Shown here: in pieces, positions 53,978-63,731 of the stretch
Numbering within the stretch: position 1 is the first letter of the stretch
Layout of the letters: every line of letters starts with the position of its first letter
DNA from: Halalkalibacter krulwichiae
GTDB taxonomy: Bacteria > Bacillota > Bacilli > Bacillales > Bacillaceae_D
Assembly: GCF_002109385.1 (NCBI RefSeq)
Contig: NZ_CP020814.1
Span: 2,317,501-2,381,500 of the forward strand
Direction: 5' to 3'
DNA length: 64,000 nucleotides
Program-made: the position numbers and the translations under genes
Notes under the pieces: generated by a model
Told to the model about the DNA's origin: nothing
The model's database searches: none
Seen by the model: only the letters and a program-made list of their open reading frames with translations

Positions 53978-54673
53978 TCAATCTACATTCTTTTTATTTT
54001 TCCCTTTTACAAATCGATAGGCCAAAAAGGCAATGTAAAGTGGTGTAGCAATATAAATAAGATAAGGAAAAGGTCCATATGAACCTATGTAGATAATATA
54101 TAATGAACATCCCAGGAAAATCGTTATAATGGTCCCATACTTAGGTAAAGGAATTTCTTTAAGGCTTGGTATGCGTATCTTACTTACCATCAAAAAGCAC
54201 AAAGCCGTAAAGACAACTGTTGTAATAATATTAGGTACAAGATCCCCAAATAAAGTTAGAATAGCTAATATACCACCTGCTGCTGTAATAGGAACCCCCA
54301 CGAAATAATGTAGAGATGATTTGTTTGTACTAACATTAAACCTTGCCAATCTAAAAGCACCGAATAACGGAAATAAACCGGCTACCATAATCCCTAATAA
54401 ATCAAACTGATAAAAATATGTATAGAAAACTAAAAATGATGGGGCAACTCCAAAAGTTACGATGTCAGCTAATGAATCCAATTCCTTACCTAAAGCACTA
54501 TCCGCTTTTAACATCCTTGCTAACCTACCATCCATACTGTCAAGCATCATCCCAATTAATATTAATATAGCGGCATTTCTATACTGTCCACTTGCAGCAT
54601 ATCCAATCGATAAAAAGCCACAATATAGGTTTCCTAATGTAAACATGTTCGGAATACTTTTCGTAATACGCAT
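53978..54673 (-). CDS. pssA: CDP-diacylglycerol-serine O-phosphatidyltransferase
   Basis: 231 aa membrane enzyme making phosphatidylserine from CDP-diacylglycerol and serine. The CDP-alcohol phosphotransferase motif DSMDGRLARMLKADSALGKELDSLAD (D-x2-D-G-x2-A-R-x8-G-x3-D-x3-D) is complete, followed by six to seven membrane helices. It overlaps the AlaX stop by one base (TAATG), so it is co-translated. No decarboxylase (psd) gene is adjacent. Confidence 0.92.
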   Translation of the reverse strand: MRITKSIPNMFTLGNLYCGFLSIGYAASGQYRNAAILILIGMMLDSMDGRLARMLKADSALGKELDSLADIVTFGVAPSFLVFYTYFYQFDLLGIMVAGLFPLFGAFRLARFNVSTNKSSLHYFVGVPITAAGGILAILTLFGDLVPNIITTVVFTALCFLMVSKIRIPSLKEIPLPKYGTIITIFLGCSLYIIYIGSYGPFPYLIYIATPLYIAFLAYRFVKGKNKKNVD

Positions 54674-55886
54674 TACCTATCCTCACAATCCTCTCTTGCT
54701 TGCTGCTTTTTTAGTAGCTCATGAAATAAATTTACTATTTCATCTGTTGTTAAAGTCGTCTCACCACCAGCTTGAACAAAGGTCTCGCTTCCTCCACCTT
54801 TCCCATTAATGAGAGGAAGAATTTGCGAAATGATGGCTTTAATATTCATTAAAGAGTTTTTTCCTTTTGTTGCAACGATTTGAATCCGCTTATCATTCAA
54901 TGAAGCAAAAAATACAGAAGCATCATTCGATTCTCTAACGAGAACTTGGGCAATTATTTTCAATTCATTTATTGAACGATTATTATATATTTTAATAATT
55001 GGACTTTGATTATTTTGTAATTCACGAGCTTCCCTAGAAAGCAACTCATTTTCGAGCTGTTTTACTTTTTGTTCAAGTTCTTTTTGATTATCCAGGACCC
55101 TCTTTACTGCTTCTGGGATTTGATGTTCAGGACTTGAAAGCATTGTCGTTAACTCCATTAGAGTTGTATGCTTTTGATTCATTTGTTTTAATACACGGTA
55201 ACCACATACAAACAATAGGCGAACCATTTTTTTATGTCTTTCCCAACCTAAAATCTTTATTGCCATCACTTCCCCTGTAGAAAGAGGATGTGTACCACCA
55301 CATGGGTTATAATCAATTGAAGGAATCATTACTAAGCGAATATCTTCATTAACAGAAGGTTCTTTACGAAGTTGATATTGCTTTGTTTCAGACATCTTAA
55401 TCCATTTCGACTTAATTGGATAATTGTTTAAAATGATCTGATTTGCTCGCTTCTCTACCTCATTAATTTCAATATCGGTAAGCTCTTCTACATTTAAATC
55501 AATGGTTAAGAGATCTTTTCCGAGATGAAAACTAATGGTTTTATAACCAAAAATATCTTCTAAAACAGCGGATAGTATATGCTGTCCAGCATGTTGTTGC
55601 ATATGATCGAAACGTCTTTCCCAATTAATGACGCCTTCTATTTGGTTTCCTTCCAATTCATCAACTGGACGATCAAGGAAATGTCTTATCTCTCCATTCA
55701 CACTTTGTACATCTAACACTGGTATTCCATTCACTTCGCCAATATCATGGGGCTGTCCTCCCCTGTAGGATAGAATGCTGTTTGATCTAAAACAACATAA
55801 CATTCCTCTTCTGCATGCATTACTTTAGTAATCGTAGCTGTGAATTTGTTTTCATACGCATCTATATAATACAATTTCTTCGTCAT
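54673..55886 (-). pseudogene. AlaX-type alanyl-tRNA editing protein with DHHA1 domain, frameshifted
   Basis: Editing-domain motifs HAGQH (in QQHAGQHILSAVL) and CGGTH (NPCGGTHPLS) hold the zinc ligands that hydrolyse mischarged Ser/Gly-tRNA(Ala). A coiled coil and a DHHA1 domain (GKGGGSETFVQAGG) follow. The N-terminal 38 codons (from ATG 55886, MTKKLYYIDAYENKFTATITKVMHAEEE...) lie in another frame. Adding one G in the run complementary to 55760-55763 restores YPTGGGQPHDIGE, the conserved family motif. So either a homopolymer sequencing error or a fresh mutation. Full length about 404 aa. Confidence 0.85.
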
Positions 55887-55993
55887 ATCCATTCTCCATT
55901 CTAAAAACAACCTAATTACAATAGTAGCATTAAACTCTCTTCGTATAAATAGTAAGACTTTAGAGATACTTTTTTATGAAGGGAGTGTTTTAA

Positions 55994-56422
55994 ATGACAC
56001 AAAATATTAGTGAAATTATGTCAAAGGATGTTGTGACCATAAATTTTGATCAATCTATTCAAGAAGCAGCATCATTAATGAAATCTTATGATATTGGTTC
56101 GATTCCGGTTGTTAAAAATGGTCAACTTGTTGGAATTATTACAGATCGTGATATTACTCTTCGCTCTACTGCAAGTGGTAAAGATAGCCATATTTCAGTT
56201 AAAGAATGCATGTCAACAAATTTAACTGTTGCTTCACCTTCAACAGACCCACATGAAGCTGCAAACATAATGGCGCAACACCAAATTCGTCGCTTACCTG
56301 TCGTCGAGAATGGTCAAATTGTCGGAATCGTAGCAATAGGCGATTTAGCAACTGAGAATATCTATGAGAATGAAGCCGGTGAAGCATTATCAGAAATCTC
56401 AGAACATCACCATAATCAATAA
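55994..56422 (+). CDS. CBS-domain-pair protein (YhcV-like)
   Basis: 142 aa, two tandem CBS domains (about 8-60 and 72-125: DIGSIPVVKNGQLVGIITDRDI and QIRRLPVVENGQIVGIVAIGDL) and a short acidic His-rich tail. Binds adenine nucleotides; related to sporulation-linked B. subtilis YhcV. GGGAGTG box before the ATG. Own terminator. Confidence 0.9.
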   Translation: MTQNISEIMSKDVVTINFDQSIQEAASLMKSYDIGSIPVVKNGQLVGIITDRDITLRSTASGKDSHISVKECMSTNLTVASPSTDPHEAANIMAQHQIRRLPVVENGQIVGIVAIGDLATENIYENEAGEALSEISEHHHNQ

Positions 56423-56445
56423 AGATAAACGTACTGAAAAATCCG

Positions 56446-56483
56446 AGAGCCTTTTTGAGGGGATTTATCTCACAAAAGGCTCT
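56446..56483 (+). terminator. Terminator of the CBS-domain gene
   Basis: AGAGCCTTTTTGAG / CTCACAAAAGGCTCT (one bulge), 9-nt loop, T-rich tail (TGCTTGTTTT). Confidence 0.75.
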
Positions 56484-56542
56484 GCTTGTTTTAGTTAAAC
56501 AAATAAAAACAGGTTGGAAATGTTCCAACCTGTTAAGCCAAA

Positions 56543-56746
56543 TTATTCATTGATTCCATTAAACTGCTGTTCTGCTTGTTGAACAAGACGTTTTGTTATC
56601 TCTCCACCAACAGAACCATTAGCACGAGCAGTCTCGTCAGACCCTAAACGAACCCCAAACTCCTCAGCGATTTCATATTTCATTTGATCTAAAGCTTGCT
56701 CAATTCCTGGTACAAGAAGCTTATTGCTACTAGAGTTATTAGCCAT
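56543..56746 (-). CDS. Alpha/beta-type small acid-soluble spore protein
   Basis: 67 aa from ATG 56746 (AGTGAGGTG box). Carries the GPR site in [10 protein letters not shown] and [21 protein letters not shown]. Paralog of the 7095 protein. It protects spore DNA and is degraded on germination. Confidence 0.96.
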   Translation of the reverse strand: MANNSSSNKLLVPGIEQALDQMKYEIAEEFGVRLGSDETARANGSVGGEITKRLVQQAEQQFNGINE

Positions 56747-56963
56747 TTTCTTCACCTCACTTGATCTGTTGTAGTCCTATCGTTTGTAAAGATCCGTTTT
56801 CCTATGTAAGAAGAAGGTTGGTAATATGTTGAATTTTTCATCATGAGGACAAACAGTCTCAATCCTCTTTTTTTTAATTATTTTAATTTTCTAACACTAA
56901 AAATAGACCTTCATGATATAATCTCACTAAAGATTATTTCGCCCCTAGAAAGAAGGTATATTG

Positions 56964-58199
56964 ATGGAAGCTAAACAAATTAAGACTGCTTCTACACCAT
57001 TACAATCAAAAACATCTTATAGAATCTTACTTATTATTGGTTTTGTTCATTTGCTTAATGATGCTATTCAAGCTCTTGTACCTGCAATGTTTCCAATCTT
57101 ACAGCAATCAATGGGATTAACCTTTACACAGTTAGGTTTAATTGCTTTTGCTTTGAACCTTACCTCTTCACTTATTCAACCCTTTGTTGGCATTTATACA
57201 GATAAGAAACCTAGCCCTTACGCACTACCTATTGGATTATGCTTTACTTTAATTGGAGTATTTGGGATTGCTTTAGCACCTTCCTTTTGGTTTGTGATCA
57301 TTTCTGTCTTATTTATTGGTCTAGGATCAGCTACCTTCCATCCAGAAGGCTCACGGGTCGCTTATATGGCTGCTGGTAACCGACGTGGTTTAGCGCAATC
57401 CATTTATCAAGTTGGTGGGAATGCTGGTCAAGCATTAGCCCCGTTGATTACAGCTCTAATACTTGTTCCCCTAGGGCAGTTTGGCTCGATTTGGTTTACA
57501 ATAATTGCTGCTTTAGCAATAATTATGCTACTTTACATAGCACGTTGGTATAAATTTAAAATGACCGAATTTAATAACAACAAAAAATCTAGTCAAGAAA
57601 AGACAAATCATTCGAGTGATTCCAGCAAAAAGGTGATAACGTTCGCAGTTATTTTGCTTATCTTTTTAGTTTTTGCTCGTTCATGGTTTCATGCCGGCAT
57701 TTCAAACTTTTATGCTTTTTACGTAATTGATCAATTTGGCTCAACGATTGCACAAGCACAAGTTTATTTATTTGTTTTTTTAGCGGCTGGTGCTATCGGA
57801 ACGTTTGCTGGCGGACCGCTTGCCGATAAATATGGTAAGCGAACCATTTTAATCTTTTCTATGCTTGGCTCAGTACCTTTTACACTCCTTTTGCCTCATA
57901 TTGGTCCAATCTCTGCTTACTTTGTAATATTTTTAATTGGTTTTATTATTTTATCAAGTTTCTCTGTATCTGTTGTGTATGCGCAAGAGCTTGTACCCGG
58001 GCGGATAGGTTTAGTTTCTGGACTCATTGTAGGATTAGCTTTTGGGATGGGAGCGATAGGTTCAGTTGCATTAGGAATCCTTGCTGATCTTATTGGTCTT
58101 CAAAAAACTTTTATTATCATTACAAGCCTCCCAATCATTGGTTTATTAACTTTTTTCCTGCCTTCTGATAAATGGATTAAAAATAACAACCAAAAATAA
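56964..58199 (+). CDS. MFS transporter, Fsr (fosmidomycin resistance)-like
   Basis: 411 aa, 12 membrane helices with a polar central loop (NNNKKSSQEKTNHSSDSSKK). The N-terminal GFVHLLNDAIQALVPAMFP and the FHPEGSRVAYMAAGNRRGLAQSIYQVGGNAG segment are typical of the Fsr group, efflux pumps for fosmidomycin and related compounds; the natural substrate is unknown. ATG 56964 preceded by AGAAGG; the TTG directly before it is in frame but not needed. A strong terminator follows. Confidence 0.88.
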   Translation: MEAKQIKTASTPLQSKTSYRILLIIGFVHLLNDAIQALVPAMFPILQQSMGLTFTQLGLIAFALNLTSSLIQPFVGIYTDKKPSPYALPIGLCFTLIGVFGIALAPSFWFVIISVLFIGLGSATFHPEGSRVAYMAAGNRRGLAQSIYQVGGNAGQALAPLITALILVPLGQFGSIWFTIIAALAIIMLLYIARWYKFKMTEFNNNKKSSQEKTNHSSDSSKKVITFAVILLIFLVFARSWFHAGISNFYAFYVIDQFGSTIAQAQVYLFVFLAAGAIGTFAGGPLADKYGKRTILIFSMLGSVPFTLLLPHIGPISAYFVIFLIGFIILSSFSVSVVYAQELVPGRIGLVSGLIVGLAFGMGAIGSVALGILADLIGLQKTFIIITSLPIIGLLTFFLPSDKWIKNNNQK

Positions 58200-58243
58200 A
58201 GAGCTGATTCAAGAGGTAGTACAACCTCTTGAATCAGCTCTTT
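58198..58243. terminator. Bidirectional terminator between the MFS gene and the exonuclease gene
   Basis: A 19-21 bp perfect stem (AAGAGCTGATTCAAGAGGT and complement) with a 5-nt loop, A/T tails on both sides. Confidence 0.85.
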
Positions 58244-58260
58244 GATACATCGTAAAAATG

Positions 58261-59145
58261 TTAAATCAAAGATCCTTGTACGGAAAGAATCTTGTCCAGA
58301 TTTTTCAATTCTAGTTCATTAAATTTATTCACCATTTTGCCGTGTTCTATATTGAATTTTGCTTCATCTAAGGAACAACATACATCAACTGAACAATTAA
58401 TTTCTGCTAATTTCCTGCATAGATGCAGCATTTCAAGGTCATTCTCAATTTTTTGTTTTTGTGATTTTGTTAAGCTGTCTAAATTATCAAGGATTCCTTC
58501 GATACTTTCATAGGTTTGTAGTAATTTTAGAGCGGTCTTTTCACCAATTCCTTTAACACCAGGATAATTATCACTACTATCTCCCATAAGTGCCTTTAAA
58601 TCAATCATTTGTCTAGGGTTAATTCCTTTTTCTTCAAGAAATAAAGCCTCGTTATAAACTGCATAATTGCCGTATCCTTTTTTAAGTAAGATAACGGAAA
58701 TATTCTCTTTTAGAAGCTGTAGAATATCTTGATCGCCTGTGAGAATGTACACTTCTGAATCCTCACTTAATGTTTGAGCTAATGTTCCAATACAATCATC
58801 AGCTTCATAACCCACTAATCCGATATTAGGAATATCTAATTCTGTTACGACTTCTTTTACTAAATCAAATTGTGGAACTAATTCAATTGGTGGTTCTCCA
58901 CGATTTGCCTTATAATCAGAATACAATTCTGTACGATACGTTTTGCTTCCCATATCCCAACAGCATACTACGTGGGAAGGCTTGAACTCATTAACCGCTG
59001 TAAACAAGTGTTTAATAAATCCATGTATCGCATTTGTCGGTACTCCATTGCTATTAATCATATAATACCCACTCATAGCAGTAGCAAAAAAAGAGCGAAA
59101 CAATAAAGCCATCCCATCTACTAATAGTACTTTGTCTTTTTCCAC
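58261..59145 (-). CDS. 5'-3' exonuclease (YpcP-like)
   Basis: 294 aa. It matches the 5' nuclease domain of DNA polymerase I: LLVDGMALLFRSFFA, FKPSHVVCCWDMGSKTYRTELYSDYKANR, EADDCIGTLA (metal ligands), LTGDQDILQLL and GDSSDNYPGVKGIGEKTALKLL (helix-hairpin-helix). It lacks polymerase domains, like B. subtilis YpcP, which removes RNA primers and flaps. Start GTG 59145 with AAAGGAGAGG. Confidence 0.92.
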   Translation of the reverse strand: MEKDKVLLVDGMALLFRSFFATAMSGYYMINSNGVPTNAIHGFIKHLFTAVNEFKPSHVVCCWDMGSKTYRTELYSDYKANRGEPPIELVPQFDLVKEVVTELDIPNIGLVGYEADDCIGTLAQTLSEDSEVYILTGDQDILQLLKENISVILLKKGYGNYAVYNEALFLEEKGINPRQMIDLKALMGDSSDNYPGVKGIGEKTALKLLQTYESIEGILDNLDSLTKSQKQKIENDLEMLHLCRKLAEINCSVDVCCSLDEAKFNIEHGKMVNKFNELELKNLDKILSVQGSLI

Positions 59146-59171
59146 TTTAATAACCTCTCCTTTATAACGGA

Positions 59172-59200
59172 AAAGACATGTGGGTTACACATGCCTCTTT
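59172..59200 (-). terminator. Weak terminator after zwf
   Basis: GGCATGTG / CACATGTC hairpin with TTTTCC following on the minus strand. Confidence 0.45.
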
Positions 59201-59286
59201 ACGATTCCAACCATTTTATTTACTTATTGTACTATAAATTACTGTTGATATGTCGATTCAATTATTGCCATTATTTTAGGATCAAT

Positions 59287-60774
59287 TTAATTGCGCATAT
59301 TTGTGATCGGCCACCAATGAAAACCATCTTTCTTTAACAAATCATCTGCTTCCTTCGGTCCCATTGTTCCCGATTCATACGTCGCAAGGTGAACATCTTT
59401 ACTCTCCCATGCCTTTGAAATGGAGTCGATAAATGTCCATGATAGATCAACCTCATCCCAATGTGCAAAGTTCGTTGCATCCCCTTGAATACAATCATAA
59501 ATTAAACGTTCGTATGCTTCCGGCGTGTTTGATGTATCCACACAATCATGACAATAGTCTAATTGAACTGGTGTCGTTTCACCTGAAGTACCAATCTTCT
59601 TCCCATTTAGATGAAGGGTAAGACCTTCATCAGGTTGAATTGAAATAATTAGTAAATTCGAATACATTTTTGAGTCTTCGTTGTAATATAAGTTCATAGG
59701 TCTATCTTTAAATTGAATGACAATTTTAGTTGATTTTTCCTTCAATCTTTTCCCTGTACGAATATAGAATGGCACACCTGCCCAACGGTGATTATCAATT
59801 AATAATTTACCAGCTACATATGTTTCAGTAAAAGATTCAGGGTTTACATTTTTTTCTTCTCGATAGCCAATTACATTACCTTCATCAACGTTTCCTGCTT
59901 CATATTGTCCCCTAACGAAGTAATTAGGAACTTGCTCAGGAGTTAAGTCTCTCAAAGCACGTAATACTTTAATTTTTTCACTTCTAATTTCATCAGTAGT
60001 TAATTTAATTGGTGGTTCCATAGCAAGTAGAGAGACCATCTGAAGCATATGGTTTTGAACCATATCACGAAGAGCTCCTGATGTTTCGTAATAACCGCCA
60101 CGGTCCTCTACTCCCAATGTTTCACTTGATGTAATTTGAATATTAGATATGTATTGATTATTCCACAATGGTTCAAAAATAGCATTGGCAAATCGAATGA
60201 CTTCAATATTTTGAACCATATCTTTACCAAGATAGTGGTCAATCCGATAAATTTCGTCTTCTCTAAACGCTTGACGAATTTCATTATTTAGCTTTTCTGC
60301 CGATGGTAGATCTCTTCCAAAAGGCTTTTCGATGATTAGTCTAGTCCATCCGCTTGTTTCCGTTACTTTTTCTTCTTTTAAATTTTGAGCGATTGTACCA
60401 AAGTACTCAGGAGACATCGCCATATAGAAAATCCGATTTCCAGGTATCCCATAGTCACGCTCTAATTGTTGTAATAACGAATCTAGATCATGATAAGATG
60501 CTTTATTTGTCACATCAAATGGCAAATAATAAAAATGAGAACAAAACTTTTTAATTAGTTCTTCACTTTCATTCTTCGGCAAGGAATCAGTTACCTTTTC
60601 TCGAAGAACTTCATCTGTCCAATCTCTTCTTGCAACACCAACTACAGCAAACTCCTCTGATAGCTTTCCCGCTTTATATAATTTAAAGATGGACGGGAAT
60701 AATTTTCTTTTTGCTAAATCCCCCGTTACACCAAAGATCACTAAAGTTGTTTTAGGATTATTCGTATTTGTCAT
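59287..60774 (-). CDS. zwf: Glucose-6-phosphate 1-dehydrogenase
   Basis: 495 aa. NADP-binding FGVTGDLAKRKLFPS at the start and the active-site motif RIDHYLGKDMVQNI are diagnostic; full length. It oxidises glucose 6-phosphate to 6-phosphogluconolactone and supplies NADPH. Monocistronic here; gnd is not in the neighbourhood. Confidence 0.96.
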   Translation of the reverse strand: MTNTNNPKTTLVIFGVTGDLAKRKLFPSIFKLYKAGKLSEEFAVVGVARRDWTDEVLREKVTDSLPKNESEELIKKFCSHFYYLPFDVTNKASYHDLDSLLQQLERDYGIPGNRIFYMAMSPEYFGTIAQNLKEEKVTETSGWTRLIIEKPFGRDLPSAEKLNNEIRQAFREDEIYRIDHYLGKDMVQNIEVIRFANAIFEPLWNNQYISNIQITSSETLGVEDRGGYYETSGALRDMVQNHMLQMVSLLAMEPPIKLTTDEIRSEKIKVLRALRDLTPEQVPNYFVRGQYEAGNVDEGNVIGYREEKNVNPESFTETYVAGKLLIDNHRWAGVPFYIRTGKRLKEKSTKIVIQFKDRPMNLYYNEDSKMYSNLLIISIQPDEGLTLHLNGKKIGTSGETTPVQLDYCHDCVDTSNTPEAYERLIYDCIQGDATNFAHWDEVDLSWTFIDSISKAWESKDVHLATYESGTMGPKEADDLLKKDGFHWWPITNMRN

Positions 60775-61343
60775 GTTATTCCGGCCTCTCTTTACTTAGT
60801 TCCTATAAAAAAAGTAACTCAAATGAACATCAGAAGTCAACTTTTCAGTTCTGATATTACTTTACTGTTAATAATCGATTGTTTCAACTTAAAAAATAAA
60901 AAAAATGTCTAACCAGGGAGAAGGCAGCCGGTTACCTATAGGAGGAAAAAGGAAATAATCTTTTTTTATTTATTAATTTGCACCACTCTAGCCATATTAT
61001 CTTTAAATATTAATTAAAGTTTTTATTCCTCATCATTCTCATTTACAGACAAATACAGCATGAAGGCACTACTGTATTATTACACTTTTGCATTAAAGGT
61101 AGTTTCTGTCTCTTTTAGCAACTACCTTTATTGCTTTTATTGTTCTATATTAAACTTCTCTTTGCAATTCTAGTTCATTTACCTTCCGTATTTCATTTTT
61201 ATAACTCTTTATCTATACGGAACCCTTTAATCAATTTATTATACAAATAAAATGTCGAGATACCTTCTCTTATAGAAAATAAAATAAAAATTTTAAATTA
61301 ATTGTTCTTACTATTCGTTGCTAATTACCAAACCCACATAAAA
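60775..61343. other. Long intergenic region with orphan signals
   Basis: 570 bp without a supported gene. It holds (a) TAACC...GGTTA hairpin and CTATAGGAGGAAAAAGG (60911-60955), which looks like a leader with a ribosome binding site, but the next start codons lead to stops; and (b) a terminator-like hairpin TAAAGGTAGTT / AACTACCTTTA (61094-61130). A lost small gene is possible. Confidence 0.5.
61094..61133. terminator. Orphan terminator-like hairpin
   Basis: An 11-bp perfect stem with a 15-nt loop; no gene is obviously served by it. Confidence 0.5.
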
Positions 61344-62057
61344 TTAGTCATTTTTCTTATGGCAACGCAATACCACATTCCCGATTTTCCCTTTAAAATC
61401 TGACATTAATTTTTCATGTTCATCTAAAATATCAAAGAGTAGCGGGTCTATACTAGGCTTTAGTTCCAATTCAATTCCTTCATTCTCTTGTGAATCATTA
61501 AACATTAGTCTCTCAATTCTAATATAACCATGATTTATAAGAAGATCTACCCAGTCGCTATCCTGATTACATTCTGAAAATTGATAGAAATCTTTTAGTC
61601 TAGTTTGTTCTTCTTTACTGATAGATTGAAGCACAATCATTTCATTTAAAATAAGCGTTCCGCCTTTTTTAAGGGTTCGCATACACTCACTTAAAGCCTT
61701 CGTGATATCAACAAAGGAAAGTACAGATTCAACCACGATTAAATCGAATGTTTCTTTCTTAAAGGGTAGGTTTTCAACAGATGCCATAAGAATCTTAGCA
61801 TTTAAATTCTGATTAGCGATACGATCTTTCGCTTTTTTCACCATCGTCGAATGATTATCAACTCCATAAATATTGCATTTATACGTATTGGCTAAATGAA
61901 CAACTGTCCCACCTAAGCCACAACCAAGATCTAACACTGTCTTTGTTTCATCAAGGTCTTCGTTTTCAAACATTTTATATGAACTCGCTGCACCACCCGG
62001 ATGTGCATGATTCACTTCAAGTTCAGCTAAGAAATCTAAATAGCTGTATTTTCTCAT
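61344..62057 (-). CDS. SAM-dependent class I methyltransferase
   Basis: 237 aa. Motif I VLDLGCGLGGTVVHLA, motif II IYGVDNHSTMV, motif III-like ENLPFKKETFDLIVVESVLSF and post-motif LKKGGTLILNE are visible. Methyl acceptor unknown. The N-terminus HPGGAASSYKMFE resembles small-molecule (ubiquinone/arsenite-type) methyltransferases. Monocistronic. Confidence 0.88.
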   Translation of the reverse strand: MRKYSYLDFLAELEVNHAHPGGAASSYKMFENEDLDETKTVLDLGCGLGGTVVHLANTYKCNIYGVDNHSTMVKKAKDRIANQNLNAKILMASVENLPFKKETFDLIVVESVLSFVDITKALSECMRTLKKGGTLILNEMIVLQSISKEEQTRLKDFYQFSECNQDSDWVDLLINHGYIRIERLMFNDSQENEGIELELKPSIDPLLFDILDEHEKLMSDFKGKIGNVVLRCHKKND

Positions 62058-62220
62058 TACTCACACCATCCTTTATACCTAGACTATGTTCTTTTTCCTC
62101 ATGTTGTTCATTTGGACAATCGCTCATATTTGTCTATTTATAGGCCTTATTACAAACAAAACTCTATTTTTACTAATAAGATAGAATTGAAACTTTAGTT
62201 TTTAGAAAGGAGCGATTGTC

Positions 62221-62466
62221 ATGTCTTACTATGATTTATGTTGTAGATATCACGGGAAAGTTGTAACGATTACTTGCTTAGACGGAAGAAGATACTCTGG
62301 TAAAATTACACATGTTACAGATACTCATGTATACCTTCAACCAACAGGAAACTTTGGCGGGTTTGGGTATGGATGGGGCTATTATCGCCCTTGGGGTTGG
62401 GGAGTGCCAATTGCATTAGCTGCTATTGGTGGTTTTGCCCTAGGTGCAGCATTATTTTGGGTATAG
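62221..62466 (+). CDS. Small protein with Sm/SH3-like N-terminus and membrane helix (81 aa)
   Basis: Residues 10-40 (HGKVVTITCLDGRRYSGKITHVTDTHVYLQP) resemble an Sm/Hfq-like or SH3-like beta-barrel strand order. A Gly/Trp/Tyr-rich linker follows, then a hydrophobic helix (GVPIALAAIGGFALGAALFWV). AGAAAGGAGCG box before the ATG. Function unknown; similar proteins occur in Bacillus and may be spore-related. Moderate confidence that it is a true gene, high for coding. Confidence 0.75.
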   Translation: MSYYDLCCRYHGKVVTITCLDGRRYSGKITHVTDTHVYLQPTGNFGGFGYGWGYYRPWGWGVPIALAAIGGFALGAALFWV

Positions 62467-62481
62467 CTGAATGAAAAGGGT

Positions 62482-62612
62482 AAGGCTGGGACATAACTAG
62501 AGTGTTTTATTGACAAATCTGGTCATAGTAACGTATATTTCCGGTGCGGATGCTAAGTAACGACGTCATTACGGTCGATTTTTCATTAATAAAACCTCTA
62601 TTGTCCCGGCTT
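62482..62612. repeat. GGCTGGGACATAAC repeat element, copy 2
   Basis: A 131-bp element with ends AAGGCTGGGACATAAC and TATTGTCCCGGCTT, related to the copy at 28865-28992 by the ends and by TTTTTCATTAATAAAACCT and GTATATTTCC. No other gene is seen between 62467 and 62797. Confidence 0.7.
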
Positions 62613-62797
62613 CTTTTTTAATTTTATAAAGATATAGTGTTACAAAGAGGAATTTTAATAGTAATAGCCTATGCCTCTTCTTATTGTTCTGTTTGGGCTT
62701 AAATCTAACTATGAAATAAAACTACGGTAAATGAAATTTACAAGCCCACATGAAAAAATCGCATTGAATTCTCGTCCAATACGATTTGTCAGAATGC

Positions 62798-63493
62798 TTA
62801 TAATGATTCGATATCGACTCCATCGACATACTCCATTTGTTTTAACGTATAGTAAACATCGGTTGTATAAATCTTTTCATTAACAAGAAGTATGACATCC
62901 ATTTGTTTTGCTTCACTGTCTTTTAAATCTTTTACTCGTACTTTCTTTGCTTTCATATGATTTTGTTTTAATTCTTTTAAAATGGCCGTTAATTGATTTT
63001 CAGAATGTACAATGATTCTTGCCTTTAGTTCCTTCTCTCGCAATGCTCTTGGCCCAATAAATTTAAATAAGAATGGTAAGATTTCAACACTAATTAACAG
63101 CAAGACGGTTGCTATTATTGCTTCTAGCCAAAATCCAGCTCCTGAGGCGATTCCTATTCCTCCTGCTCCCCAGATCATAGCTGCTGTTGTTAGTCCTGAG
63201 ATCATATCATTATTCCGTCTTAAAATGACACCGGCACCAAGAAACCCAATTCCAGAAACGATCTGCGCAGCTAGACGTAATGGATCCATCGGTTTGCTTA
63301 ATTCTTGTGAATAATGTTCTGCTCCAATAATTGAAACATGTGTGAGTAAGCAACTCATAATTCCAATAACAAGGCATGTTTTTAACCCAAGCGGTTTTCT
63401 TTTTAATTCTCTTTCCAATCCAATAACAATACAAAGAATAGTCGCAATCATTAGTTTAAATATAAAGCTATTTGGTTCCATTTCAAAAATCAT
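62798..63493 (-). CDS. MgtC/SapB family membrane protein
   Basis: 231 aa. Four or five membrane helices, signature GLERELKRKPLGLKTCLVIGIMSCLLTH and VSGIGFLGAGVILR, and a soluble C-terminal domain (about 150-231, ACT-like). Family members affect Mg2+ homeostasis and the membrane potential or F-ATPase. Monocistronic. Confidence 0.92.
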   Translation of the reverse strand: MIFEMEPNSFIFKLMIATILCIVIGLERELKRKPLGLKTCLVIGIMSCLLTHVSIIGAEHYSQELSKPMDPLRLAAQIVSGIGFLGAGVILRRNNDMISGLTTAAMIWGAGGIGIASGAGFWLEAIIATVLLLISVEILPFLFKFIGPRALREKELKARIIVHSENQLTAILKELKQNHMKAKKVRVKDLKDSEAKQMDVILLVNEKIYTTDVYYTLKQMEYVDGVDIESL

Positions 63494-63619
63494 TTCATTC
63501 CCCCAACTTTTTTCTACTACATATTCGGTTAATAGGAGAAGAATTCCTTTTTAATCATCATAATGTTTTCGTTAAACCGACCTGTTAAAACGTCGTTTCT
63601 TTTATTAAAGGTGCCCATT

Positions 63620-63672
63620 TTTAAAAAGAGGGTGTCTTAAATGGTCATCTATAGTCCATTTAAGACACCCTC
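63620..63672 (-). terminator. Terminator of the CAP-domain gene
   Basis: A 17-bp perfect stem GAGGGTGTCTTAAATGG / CCATTTAAGACACCCTC with an 11-nt loop, followed by TTTTTAAAA on the minus strand. Confidence 0.9.
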
Positions 63673-63731
63673 GAAACAATAGCAAAGCTATTATCATCTT
63701 TTAAGCTTTTACTAAAGTTTCTATCTTTCAA

